DNA of 42,607 nt from Acidimicrobiales bacterium (GTDB taxonomy: Bacteria > Actinomycetota > Actinomycetes > Mycobacteriales > QHCE01), in contig QHCE01000008.1 of NCBI GenBank assembly GCA_003243955.1, positions 1 to 42,607 of the forward strand. Direction: 5' to 3'. Made by a program: the position numbers and the translations under genes. The stretch's first letter is position 1, and every line of letters begins with the position of its first letter. The notes below the pieces were generated by a model. It saw only the letters and a program-made list of their open reading frames with translations, was not told the DNA's origin and searched no databases. Shown here one piece after another: positions 16,360-23,478 of this stretch.

Positions 16360-16364
16360 CAGCG

Positions 16365-17123
16365 CTAAAGCCGGTCGGCGACGAAGGGGAAGTGCTGCCG
16401 GAGTTGCGTTACTTCCTCGGCGCTTACCTCGGCTGTGAGCACTGTCTCGCCATATGAAGCTTCGGCTAACACCCGTCCAGCCGGATCGATGATGCGGCTG
16501 TCGCCGGCATACGTTAGCTTCGGATCGGCGCCAACCCGATTAACCCCTACGACATAGGCTTGGTTCTCGATCGCTCTAGCGGCCAGCAAAGTACGCCAAT
16601 GTTCGCGTCTAGATTCGGGCCAGTTCGCTACCACGATATAGCAATCGGTCTGGGGCGCTAAGGCCCACAGCTTATCGGCAAAACGCAGGTCATAGCAGAT
16701 GAACAAGCTCACTGAGAGTCCTTCGACGTTCACCGTCAAGCTAGATTCGCCAGGCTCATAATGTTTATGCTCTTCCCCGTAGCTGAACAGGTGCCGCTTG
16801 GCATACCGGTGCACCGCGCCATCAGGAGACACCACCAAACCAGTGTTGCGAGGACGCCCGGTTGCAGACCAGCGCTGCGGTAGAGAAACAACTAGCCAGA
16901 CACCATGCCGCGCGGCGGTCGATATCAGAAACTGTTCACTGGGTCCGCCTTGCTCCTCCGCAATGAGTTCGGTGTCCATGGAAAAACCCGTGGCGTACAT
17001 CTCGGCGAGCACAATTAAACGTGCTCCAGCGGCGGCGGCTTGCGCGATCATCGGGATCAGCCGGCGCTGAGTTGCCGCGGGATCTTGCCACACTATGTCG
17101 TGCTGAACAGCCGCTACCTTCAC
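16365..17123 (-). CDS. nitrilase-superfamily amidase, omega-amidase type
   Basis: 252 aa, ATG 17123 in an ATGA overlap with the aminotransferase gene. The carbon-nitrogen hydrolase triad is complete: E41 (LAEMYATGF), K109 (RYAKRHLFSYGEE) and C143 (FICYDLRFAD). The KRHLF.YGEE..HY.PG pattern and the FICYDLRFAD nucleophile loop resemble YafV/Nit2 omega-amidases, which hydrolyse alpha-ketoglutaramate or 2-oxo-4-methylthio-acid amides. The overlap with a glutamine-transaminase-like gene is strong context for this: the two steps make the glutaminase II route. Substrate is inferred, the enzyme class is clear. Confidence 0.88.
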   Translation of the reverse strand: MKVAAVQHDIVWQDPAATQRRLIPMIAQAAAAGARLIVLAEMYATGFSMDTELIAEEQGGPSEQFLISTAARHGVWLVVSLPQRWSATGRPRNTGLVVSPDGAVHRYAKRHLFSYGEEHKHYEPGESSLTVNVEGLSVSLFICYDLRFADKLWALAPQTDCYIVVANWPESRREHWRTLLAARAIENQAYVVGVNRVGADPKLTYAGDSRIIDPAGRVLAEASYGETVLTAEVSAEEVTQLRQHFPFVADRL

Positions 17124-18277
17124 GAGATAAACCCTCCGAGCCGCCGAAGAGCTTCTTCCAGCACAGCGAGCTGCTTACAGAACGCGAACCGGACCAGCGA
17201 TGTGCCCGCGTCAGTGTCGTAAAACACGGCGCTGGGAATCGCGACTACACCCGCCTTATGCGGCAGCTCGCGGCAGAAAGTCTCGCCGTCGGAGTAGCCC
17301 ACGCTACGCACATCCACGGTCGCGAAGTACGTGCCGGCCGGGCGGTGCACATCGAACCCGATCTTCTCCAGTCCGTCACAGAGTAGATCCCGCCGCTGAC
17401 GCATCCCTTCGATGAAAGTCGTGAAGTAGCTCCCGCCCAGGTCCAGGCCACGTGCCACGGCGTACTGAAAGGGGCCACCGTTGACGTAGGTCAGGAACTG
17501 TTTGGTAGTACGCACCGCCGCAACAAGCTCAGCCGGTCCGCATACCCACCCGATCTTCCAGCCAGTGCAACTAAAAGTCTTGCCCGCGCTGGAGATGACA
17601 AGAGTACGATCTCGCATGCCAGGCAGCGATGCGATCGGAATATGCACACCTGAGAAAACAAGGTGTTCATACACTTCATCGGTGACGACGAGTAGGTCAT
17701 GCTCGCGTGCCACTTGGGCGATTAGCTCAAGCTCGGCTCGACTGAAAACTTTGCCGGTGGGGTTATGCGGAGTGTTAAGCAGAATCAGTTTGGTGCGATT
17801 GGTGATCGCTGCACGAAGTTCCTCGGCGTCAAACGCGTAGTCAGGCGCGCGAAGTGTCACAACCTTGCGTTGTCCTTGAGCCATAGCGATCGTGGCTGCG
17901 TAGCTGTCGTAGAGAGGCTCGAACACCACAACCTCATCGCCTGGGTTGAGTAGCGCCAACATTGCCGCGGCGATCGCTTCAGTGGCACCTGCCGTAACCA
18001 GAATTTCGGTATCACTATTGAGCTCGGACGCATACCAGCGACGCTGGTGGCGGGCGATCGCTTGGCGTAGTTCGGGAATCCCAAGCCCGGGAGGGTACTG
18101 ATTGTGCCCAGCCTTAATGGCCTCGACGGCGGCGTCGAGCAGCTCAGGTGGCCCATCGCTATCCGGAAAACCTTGGCCTAAGTTGATACTTCCCGTCGCA
18201 ACCGCGAGCGCCGACATCTCGGCGAAGATCGTAGCTCCAAACCCTTGAAGATGACTGGCAAGATACGGCGTAGGCAT
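17120..18277 (-). CDS. PLP aminotransferase, glutamine transaminase K / MtnE-YbdL-like
   Basis: 385 aa from ATG 18277. The open frame extends 22 codons further, but those are basic and non-conserved, and a TACGCT -10 box exactly 7 nt before the ATG supports a leaderless start here. Fold-type I residues: QYPPGLGIPELR, HNPTG (N172), DEVYEHL (D200), the PLP lysine in SSAGKTFSCTGWKIGW (K233) and a C-terminal VRFAFCK Arg. The opening GATIFAEMSALA and FPDSDGP are typical of the kynurenine/glutamine transaminase and YbdL group. Coupled by ATGA to the omega-amidase, it likely transaminates 2-oxo acids with Gln, possibly in methionine salvage. Confidence 0.9.
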   Translation of the reverse strand: MPTPYLASHLQGFGATIFAEMSALAVATGSINLGQGFPDSDGPPELLDAAVEAIKAGHNQYPPGLGIPELRQAIARHQRRWYASELNSDTEILVTAGATEAIAAAMLALLNPGDEVVVFEPLYDSYAATIAMAQGQRKVVTLRAPDYAFDAEELRAAITNRTKLILLNTPHNPTGKVFSRAELELIAQVAREHDLLVVTDEVYEHLVFSGVHIPIASLPGMRDRTLVISSAGKTFSCTGWKIGWVCGPAELVAAVRTTKQFLTYVNGGPFQYAVARGLDLGGSYFTTFIEGMRQRRDLLCDGLEKIGFDVHRPAGTYFATVDVRSVGYSDGETFCRELPHKAGVVAIPSAVFYDTDAGTSLVRFAFCKQLAVLEEALRRLGGFIS

Positions 18278-18284
18278 GCTCGGC

Positions 18285-18290
18285 AGCGTA
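18285..18290 (-). promoter_or_regulatory. -10 box of leaderless aminotransferase transcript
   Basis: TACGCT on the minus strand fits TANNNT and ends 7 nt before ATG 18277. No Shine-Dalgarno is present, so transcription probably starts at the ATG. No good -35 hexamer is seen. Confidence 0.5.
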
Positions 18291-18320
18291 CAGGGCTTGA
18301 AACTGAAGCTCCGTTGCCGA

Positions 18321-18740
18321 CTACAACGACCCTTTGACGGCAACCCATTCGGTGGGTTGGCCGGTCACGACGGCGATGCGGTCGTAGTCGGCGTCGTAAT
18401 GCAGCACTGTTGCCCTGTGCAATTCGGCAGTTGCCGCGATGATGAGGTCTGGTAGCCGAAAATGTCGGTGCTGGCTCGCGGCAGCCAACAAGCGGTGCAC
18501 CGCTAGCGCACGATCCATGACCTGTGTCGTCACGTCCATCCAGCGATGCCCATGTAGTGCGCTCCACAAAATCTCATAGCTGCGCGGGTTCGGGGCATTG
18601 TTGAGGTATTCCAGTGCGCTCATTTGGCAAGCCGCCAGCCTGCCCTCCATCAGCAGAGTTTCGAACCGCTGCCGCACCTGGCCATGTTGTGCGCGTAGTA
18701 CGTAAACCGAGGTGTCAGCAAGGTAGACGGTCCCTGTCAT
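18321..18740 (-). CDS. VapC-type PIN-domain ribonuclease toxin
   Basis: 139 aa, ATG 18740 sharing one base with the antitoxin stop (TGATG). It is a single PIN domain with the acidic residues of the active site in order: D9 (YLADTSVY), E44 (SALEYL), D98 (FRLPDLIIAATA) and D116/D118/D120 (YDADYD). These toxins cut RNA, often tRNA or rRNA, unless bound by their antitoxin. The 3' end lies only 44 nt from the aminotransferase start. Length and order (antitoxin first) are canonical. Confidence 0.92.
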   Translation of the reverse strand: MTGTVYLADTSVYVLRAQHGQVRQRFETLLMEGRLAACQMSALEYLNNAPNPRSYEILWSALHGHRWMDVTTQVMDRALAVHRLLAAASQHRHFRLPDLIIAATAELHRATVLHYDADYDRIAVVTGQPTEWVAVKGSL

Positions 18741-18994
18741 CAGGCTGCTTTCTCGGCCAGGGCTTCCTGAGTGAGCTGCGAGAGGTCACGGCCGCCGCCG
18801 TAGCCCCACCCACGATCGGAGCTGGTGAAATCTACCGACACGCTGTCTAGCGCCGCTACGATCTCTGCTGCTTGCTTGCGCTGCGCGAATGAGCGCAGCG
18901 CAGTGTTGATGGTGGCCACCTTAGTATCGGTACCCAAAACATCACGAGCAGCGTCGAGCCAATCGGGGTTTACGTCTACAGTGATGCGCGTCAT
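18740..18994 (-). CDS. VapB-type antitoxin
   Basis: 84 aa, ATG 18994. The N-terminal half (MTRITVDVNPDWLDAARDVL and KVATINTALRSFAQR) has the strand-helix-helix pattern of the DUF2191/VapB ribbon-helix-helix group. The C-terminal half (FTSSDRGWGYGGGRDLSQL) is the flexible toxin-binding part. It neutralises the VapC gene that follows with a 1-nt overlap. The promoter is AT-rich with TATTAT 7 nt before the ATG, so the mRNA is probably leaderless. Confidence 0.9.
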   Translation of the reverse strand: MTRITVDVNPDWLDAARDVLGTDTKVATINTALRSFAQRKQAAEIVAALDSVSVDFTSSDRGWGYGGGRDLSQLTQEALAEKAA

Positions 18995-19001
18995 GACTTA
19001 T

Positions 19002-19007
19002 ATAATA
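19002..19007 (-). promoter_or_regulatory. -10 box of the vapBC promoter (leaderless)
   Basis: TATTAT on the minus strand lies 7 nt upstream of ATG 18994 with no ribosome site between. It sits in a strongly AT-rich stretch (18995-19052) in which VapBC autoregulation would also be expected; I could not identify a clear operator palindrome. Confidence 0.5.
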
Positions 19008-19126
19008 CACCATTTTAAGCTATTTTTTAGCACCAATTTGTTTCTAAATTAGACACCAGCTATCCCATGAACTGGCAGAGCAGTAGCGGGCAATAGCTCG
19101 CGCCAGGCAAGGGTAATACTAAGGCC

Positions 19127-21316
19127 ATGTCGCGTCTTCTCCACCGAATAGGCTCGTTCAGCGCTCGGCATCCTTGGCGGATGGTGAGCGGGTGGCTCCT
19201 CATCGTTGCGGTGATCGGTGGCCTTGCCGCAAGCTTCAGCGGTGTGTACAACGACAACTTCCGGGTTCCCGGCTCCGACTCGCAGCATGCGCTCGACCTG
19301 CTCGCCGCTCGATTTCCGGCCTTTAGCGGCGCCGATGCTCGGGTCGTAGTACATGCCGACCATAGCCGCGTCACTAACGGCCACGCCTCTAACGGCATAG
19401 CCACTAACGGCATAGTGGATCCGGCAGAGCTACAGGAAGGCATCGCCCGGCTGAAGAAGCTGCATGGTGTGGCAACGGTTGAGCCACCCCAGTTCAATGC
19501 CGCACGGAACACCGCGCTGATCAATGTGCAATACAACATTCCGGTTACCGACTTTAAGGGCACGGAAGGTCTCGACTCACTGCGTGGAGCAACCAAACCG
19601 ATCCGCGATGCCGGTTATGACGTGGAGTATGGCGGGCAAATTCCCGAGAACATCATCATCCCGAGCGGTCTACCTGAGGCCATCGGAATCAGCGCCGCCG
19701 TGATTATCTTGCTGATCGCTTTCGGTTCCCTTCTTGCCGCTGGCGCGCCGTTGATCGTGGCCGCGGTGGGGATTGTCACCGGACTCTCCGGCGTGGGCCT
19801 GTTGGCCGCGATGACAGACGTGAGCACGTTCGTACCAACGCTGGCGGTGATGATCGGGCTCGGCGTAGGGGTTGATTACGCGCTGTTCGTAGTGACCCGC
19901 TTCCGGCAAGAGCTCCGCGCTGGGAAGCCGGTTCCAGAGGCCGTCGCGCTGGCAAACGCGACGGCCGGGCAATCAGTGGTCTTCGCCGGTATCACGGTGT
20001 TGGTGTCCATCTCGGGTCTAGTGTTTAGTGGGCTCCCGGTCTTCACCACGATGGGTTTCGGCACAGGGATCGTCGTCGCGGTCACCATGGTCACAGCCGT
20101 GACGCTGTTACCGGCGATTCTGGGATTGCTAGGTATCCGGCTGCTCCCAAAGAAGGTGCGCCGCCAGCTCGCCGAGCCCGACGGACATACCCGACCGCTT
20201 CCTGGCGGCCCCCCGAAATGGGTACAGCGACTCGCCAGGCGGGTGGAACGTCGTCCGCTGGTGTGGACGATCGGCGCTCTCGTCGTCTTAGCACTATTTG
20301 CCACACCGCTGTTGGATATGCGCACCTGGCCTTCAGACGCCGGAGCGGAGCCGACGTCGAACACGGTGCGGCGCTCGTACGACCTCATAGAGCAAAGCTT
20401 CGGGCCCGGATACAACAGTCCGTTGCTAGTGGCAGCCGATCTAAAACGGATTAACCAGGCGCAGCTCATCCAGCTAGGCACTAGCCTGACACATGTCAAG
20501 GGGATCATGGCGGTGGCTCCCCCGCGGCTAGCGCCAGATAGAAGCGCCGCGATTATCACCGTCATTCCAGACTATCCGTCTCAAGATAAACGCACTCCGG
20601 GGTTGGTACAACGGGTCCGGAGCGTCGCTCCTCCTGGCACGAGTGTGGCTGGCCTTACCGCAATCTACGACGACGTCTCTGAAACTCTCGCCCAGAATAT
20701 GTGGAAGGTCATCGCGGCGGTGGTTGGCGCCTCGCTGCTGCTGCTGACGCTGATGTTTCGGTCTGTGGTTATTCCCATCAAGGCTGCCGTAATGAACCTG
20801 CTCTCAATCAGCGCTGCTTATGGTGTAGTGACCGCGGTATTCCAGTGGGGTTGGGGTGCCGAACTCCTAGGGTTACCGCATGCGGTGCCGGTGTCCAGCT
20901 TTCTACCGGTGCTGATGTTCGCGCTGCTGTTCGGGCTCTCCATGGATTACGAAGTCTTCTTGCTTTCCCAAGTCCGGGAACACTGGATCACTACTGGGGA
21001 CGCCAAGGGCGCGGTCATCGCGGGTTTGTCCTCCACAGCGCGGGTGATCACCAGCGCCGCGCTCATTATGGTGACGGTGTTTGCGGGCTTCTCGCTCGAC
21101 CCGTCCGTCGTGGTGAAAATGATCGGCGTGGGGATGGCTACCGCGATCGCGGTAGACGCCACCATCGTGCGCCTGGTTCTGGTGCCCGCCCTGATGATGC
21201 TGCTCGGCGAACGAAACTGGTGGCTCCCCCGCTGGCTAGACCGAATTCTGCCGCGCTTAGATCACGCAGGACCGCCCACGGAACCAATATGTACGGAACG
21301 CCTGCTCACCACATAA
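19127..21316 (+). CDS. MMPL/RND-family membrane exporter
   Basis: 729 aa, ATG 19127; TAATAC lies 7 nt upstream and no clear Shine-Dalgarno is present. Duplicated RND layout: helix 1 (about 20-38), a first periplasmic loop, helices 2-6, a second loop (about 400-525), helices 7-12. Both proton-relay motifs are present: GLGVGVDYALFVVTRFRQEL in helix 4 and FGLSMDYEVFLLSQVREH in helix 10. MMPL proteins export lipids or siderophores in mycolate-bearing bacteria; substrate unknown. The first loop contains three in-frame 15-nt tandem units (19371-19415) giving TNGHA-SNGIA-TNGIV. The 3' end overlaps the convergent RlmA gene by 55 nt. Confidence 0.92.
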   Translation: MSRLLHRIGSFSARHPWRMVSGWLLIVAVIGGLAASFSGVYNDNFRVPGSDSQHALDLLAARFPAFSGADARVVVHADHSRVTNGHASNGIATNGIVDPAELQEGIARLKKLHGVATVEPPQFNAARNTALINVQYNIPVTDFKGTEGLDSLRGATKPIRDAGYDVEYGGQIPENIIIPSGLPEAIGISAAVIILLIAFGSLLAAGAPLIVAAVGIVTGLSGVGLLAAMTDVSTFVPTLAVMIGLGVGVDYALFVVTRFRQELRAGKPVPEAVALANATAGQSVVFAGITVLVSISGLVFSGLPVFTTMGFGTGIVVAVTMVTAVTLLPAILGLLGIRLLPKKVRRQLAEPDGHTRPLPGGPPKWVQRLARRVERRPLVWTIGALVVLALFATPLLDMRTWPSDAGAEPTSNTVRRSYDLIEQSFGPGYNSPLLVAADLKRINQAQLIQLGTSLTHVKGIMAVAPPRLAPDRSAAIITVIPDYPSQDKRTPGLVQRVRSVAPPGTSVAGLTAIYDDVSETLAQNMWKVIAAVVGASLLLLTLMFRSVVIPIKAAVMNLLSISAAYGVVTAVFQWGWGAELLGLPHAVPVSSFLPVLMFALLFGLSMDYEVFLLSQVREHWITTGDAKGAVIAGLSSTARVITSAALIMVTVFAGFSLDPSVVVKMIGVGMATAIAVDATIVRLVLVPALMMLLGERNWWLPRWLDRILPRLDHAGPPTEPICTERLLTT
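19371..19415 (+). repeat. three 15-nt tandem units inside the MMPL gene
   Basis: Units TCACTAACGGCCACG, CCTCTAACGGCATAG and CCACTAACGGCATAG follow without gaps and keep the frame. They encode repeated (T/S)-N-G pentapeptides in the first extracytoplasmic loop. Copy number could vary without breaking the protein. Confidence 0.85.
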
Positions 21317-22215
21317 GCGGCCAATCGCACAGAAACAGTAACCGGCTGCGTCGCAGGCATTCCCGTAATCCGCCGAGCAAGTTCGTCGTGGTCAAGGTGC
21401 CGGGCGCTCGGTCCCATTAAAACAACCTGTTCGATCTCATGAGGCGTCATGGCCGCGGAGTATGTGAGGGTTTTAGGTCGAGCTATCAACTCAAAATCCT
21501 TGAGTATCGCGTCGAGCCGAGCCTGCTTGCGGTCATCAACGCTCAGTAAGCCCAAAGTTTCCACCAGTTCACGGAGATGGTCGTCGGTCGGGGTGACAAC
21601 GATGAACACTCCACCCGGGCGCAGGATTCGTTCAATCTCCGGGGCGTTCCGAGGACCGAAAATGCTCATGACAATCGCTGTGGAGTTGTTGGCGAAGGGC
21701 AGTTCCGCCCACACATCAGCGGCGATGGCGGCGGCACGCGAATGCGCTCGCGCGGCTGCACGCACCGCGAACTTTGAAGCATCCACGGTCACACCCGTCC
21801 AACCGGGCAAAACATCTAAAACATGAGAAAGGTAATAGCCGGTTCCTCCCGCCAGGTCAACCACGTATTGCTGACCTACTTCCCCGGCCAGGCAGTGCGC
21901 CAGCTCGGCAAGTGCTGTTCCCAAGGGTTGATAGTGGCCGCTAGCTAGAAAGCTTTCCCGCGCCGCGACCATCTGCGCGGTGTCACCAGTACCGAGTCGA
22001 GACTGGCCCGACAGCAAGCTGAGATATCCTTGCCGCGCCAGGTCGAAGGTGTGACGCTCTGGGCAGAGCACCGATTTTCCCCATAGCCGCAACGGTTGCT
22101 GGCAGACCGGGCACTGGAGGATGACCAACGCACGGCTTAGCGCACCAGTATCGTCCACCCGTTTTCTGCCGGCTGAATTCTCCGCCGCCATCATGCCGCC
22201 GCCGTTCTCGTTCAT
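21262..22215 (-). CDS. RlmA-family 23S rRNA (guanine-N1)-methyltransferase
   Basis: 317 aa, ATG 22215; ATGs at about 22194 are alternatives. An N-terminal zinc ribbon with C35-x2-C38 and C51-x3-H55 (CPVCQQ, CPERHTF) followed by DLARQGYLSLL is diagnostic of RlmA/RrmA/TlrB enzymes. The SAM site is VVDLAGGTGYYLSHVLD (about 118), and the later FGPRNAPEIERILRPGG is also typical. Members methylate G745 or G748 in hairpin 35 of 23S rRNA; the TlrB (RlmA-II) branch, common in Gram-positive bacteria, works on G748 and affects tylosin sensitivity. Which base is modified here cannot be told. The 3' ends of this gene and the MMPL gene overlap by 55 nt. Confidence 0.9.
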   Translation of the reverse strand: MNENGGGMMAAENSAGRKRVDDTGALSRALVILQCPVCQQPLRLWGKSVLCPERHTFDLARQGYLSLLSGQSRLGTGDTAQMVAARESFLASGHYQPLGTALAELAHCLAGEVGQQYVVDLAGGTGYYLSHVLDVLPGWTGVTVDASKFAVRAAARAHSRAAAIAADVWAELPFANNSTAIVMSIFGPRNAPEIERILRPGGVFIVVTPTDDHLRELVETLGLLSVDDRKQARLDAILKDFELIARPKTLTYSAAMTPHEIEQVVLMGPSARHLDHDELARRITGMPATQPVTVSVRLAAYVVSRRSVHIGSVGGPA

Positions 22216-22305
22216 TAGTGACCCTAATGCCAGTTTTTACACCATCACATCAACGACGGACAGTAATCTTGAGAATTACACGAGGTGATTCGACGGGAGA
22301 AACAC

Positions 22306-22590
22306 ATGCAGTTCATGGTGATGAGCAGACGGCGCACCGAACAGTTCGGCGATGCCGACTTCGAGCGGGTCATCCCCGACGAGACGGATCGGATCCGGCA
22401 GCTCTACGCCGACGGTGTAGTCCGTCAGATCTGGTTGCGGGACGACCTGCTCGGAGCCTGCTTCGTAATAGAGGCGTCAACCGTCGAGGATGCCCGCAGC
22501 ATCGTCGATGCCTTACCCATGGCGCGCTTAGGGCTTTCTGAGTTCACTGTGCTCCCCCTCCGCCCCTACCGCGGCTTCGGGCCGCGCTGA
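22306..22590 (+). CDS. muconolactone delta-isomerase-like small protein
   Basis: 94 aa from ATG 22306, chosen over GTG 22285 because GGGAG lies 8 nt upstream. The protein is one ferredoxin-like fold of the MIase/YCII type: MQFMVMSR, then a helix, LYADGVVRQIWLRDDLLGACFVIE, EDARSIVDALPMAR and FTVLPLRPYRG. Family members include muconolactone isomerase of catechol degradation, but most stand-alone copies have no proven activity. It is followed at 62 nt by an SDR gene on the same strand, and the pair could act on the same small aromatic or carbonyl compound. This link is inference. Confidence 0.75.
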   Translation: MQFMVMSRRRTEQFGDADFERVIPDETDRIRQLYADGVVRQIWLRDDLLGACFVIEASTVEDARSIVDALPMARLGLSEFTVLPLRPYRGFGPR

Positions 22591-22591
22591 G

Positions 22592-22613
22592 GATCAGCTT
22601 TCCTGAGCTGATC
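22592..22613 (+). terminator. intergenic stem-loop after the MIase-like gene
   Basis: GATCAGCT (22592-22599) and AGCTGATC (22606-22613) pair perfectly across a 6-nt loop, 1 nt after the stop. No T-tract follows, so termination is uncertain; it may dampen read-through into the SDR gene or stabilise the short upstream mRNA. Confidence 0.4.
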
Positions 22614-22652
22614 TAAGCCCCACCGGTAGAACAAGTAAAGGAAGCAACCGAC

Positions 22653-23438
22653 ATGGATTTGCACCTTACCGACAAGGTTTACGTAGTCACCGGTGCCTCA
22701 GCTGGTATAGGAAAGGCCACCACACAGCTGCTCGCGCAAGAGGGGGCGATTGTCGTGGGCGTGGCCAGAAACCCTGACGACATAGCCGACCTTGGGGACC
22801 GGATGAGCAACATAGCGGCCGATGTCACCGACCACGATGCCGCCGGTCGCGTAGTCGCTACAGTGCTCCAGGAATACGGCCGTATCGACGGGCTGGTGAA
22901 CAACGTCGGAGGACTCAACTCCCGTACGAGCTTCCTCGACGTCACCGACGAACAGTGGCACGCCACGTTTGAGCTCAACTTTCACTCGGCGGTACGCATG
23001 ACCCGTGCTGCGTTACCCGCCATGCTCGCCCAGGGCAGCGGGAGTCTGGTACACATCGCCAGTGAAGCAGCACGGTTGCCCGATGTACCGCTGGTGGACT
23101 ACGCCGCGACCAAGACCGCGTTGCTCTCGCTATCCAAGACTCTCGCCGCCGAATTCAGCCCCCGTGGTATCCGGTCAAATATCGTTTCGCCAGGTCCTAC
23201 CCGGACCGAGCTGTGGGACAAACCGGGTGGTTTCGCGGAACAACTTTCCGCCCAGTTCGACCTTCCAACCGAGGAAGCAATAGATCATTTCGTACATGAC
23301 GTGCGGAGACTTCCCAGTGGGCACCTTGGAACGCCGGAAGACGTCGCCCGAGTGATCGCCTATCTGCTCTCGCCGCTGGCAGGCCAGGTCACTGGGGCCG
23401 AGTGGGGGGTGGACGGCGGCGCGCTCCGCCAAATCTGA
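22653..23438 (+). CDS. short-chain dehydrogenase/reductase (SDR)
   Basis: 261 aa, ATG 22653 with AAGGAAG about 8 nt upstream. Classical SDR: cofactor loop TGASAGIG (13-20), DVTDH (58-62), NNVG (83-86), catalytic S137, Y150 and K154 (YAATK), and SPGPTRTE with the C-terminal VTGAEWGVDGG. NNVG instead of NNAG is common in the group of 'SDR family oxidoreductase, FabG-like'. Cofactor preference: the residue after strand 2 is in VARNPDD, Arg suggesting NADP. Substrate unknown. It lies downstream of the MIase-like gene and is convergent with the drug exporter gene (40 nt between stops). Confidence 0.9.
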   Translation: MDLHLTDKVYVVTGASAGIGKATTQLLAQEGAIVVGVARNPDDIADLGDRMSNIAADVTDHDAAGRVVATVLQEYGRIDGLVNNVGGLNSRTSFLDVTDEQWHATFELNFHSAVRMTRAALPAMLAQGSGSLVHIASEAARLPDVPLVDYAATKTALLSLSKTLAAEFSPRGIRSNIVSPGPTRTELWDKPGGFAEQLSAQFDLPTEEAIDHFVHDVRRLPSGHLGTPEDVARVIAYLLSPLAGQVTGAEWGVDGGALRQI

Positions 23439-23478
23439 TCGTTGGGCCCCGTGCTCCTAGCGTATGAGGACTTCGAGT

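Noticed and set aside
15980-19010. The XRE antitoxin, vapBC and nearby genes as one defence island
   Set aside because: The genes in between (amidase, transaminase) are ordinary metabolism, and no nuclease, helicase or phage gene is present; two small toxin-antitoxin loci do not make an island.
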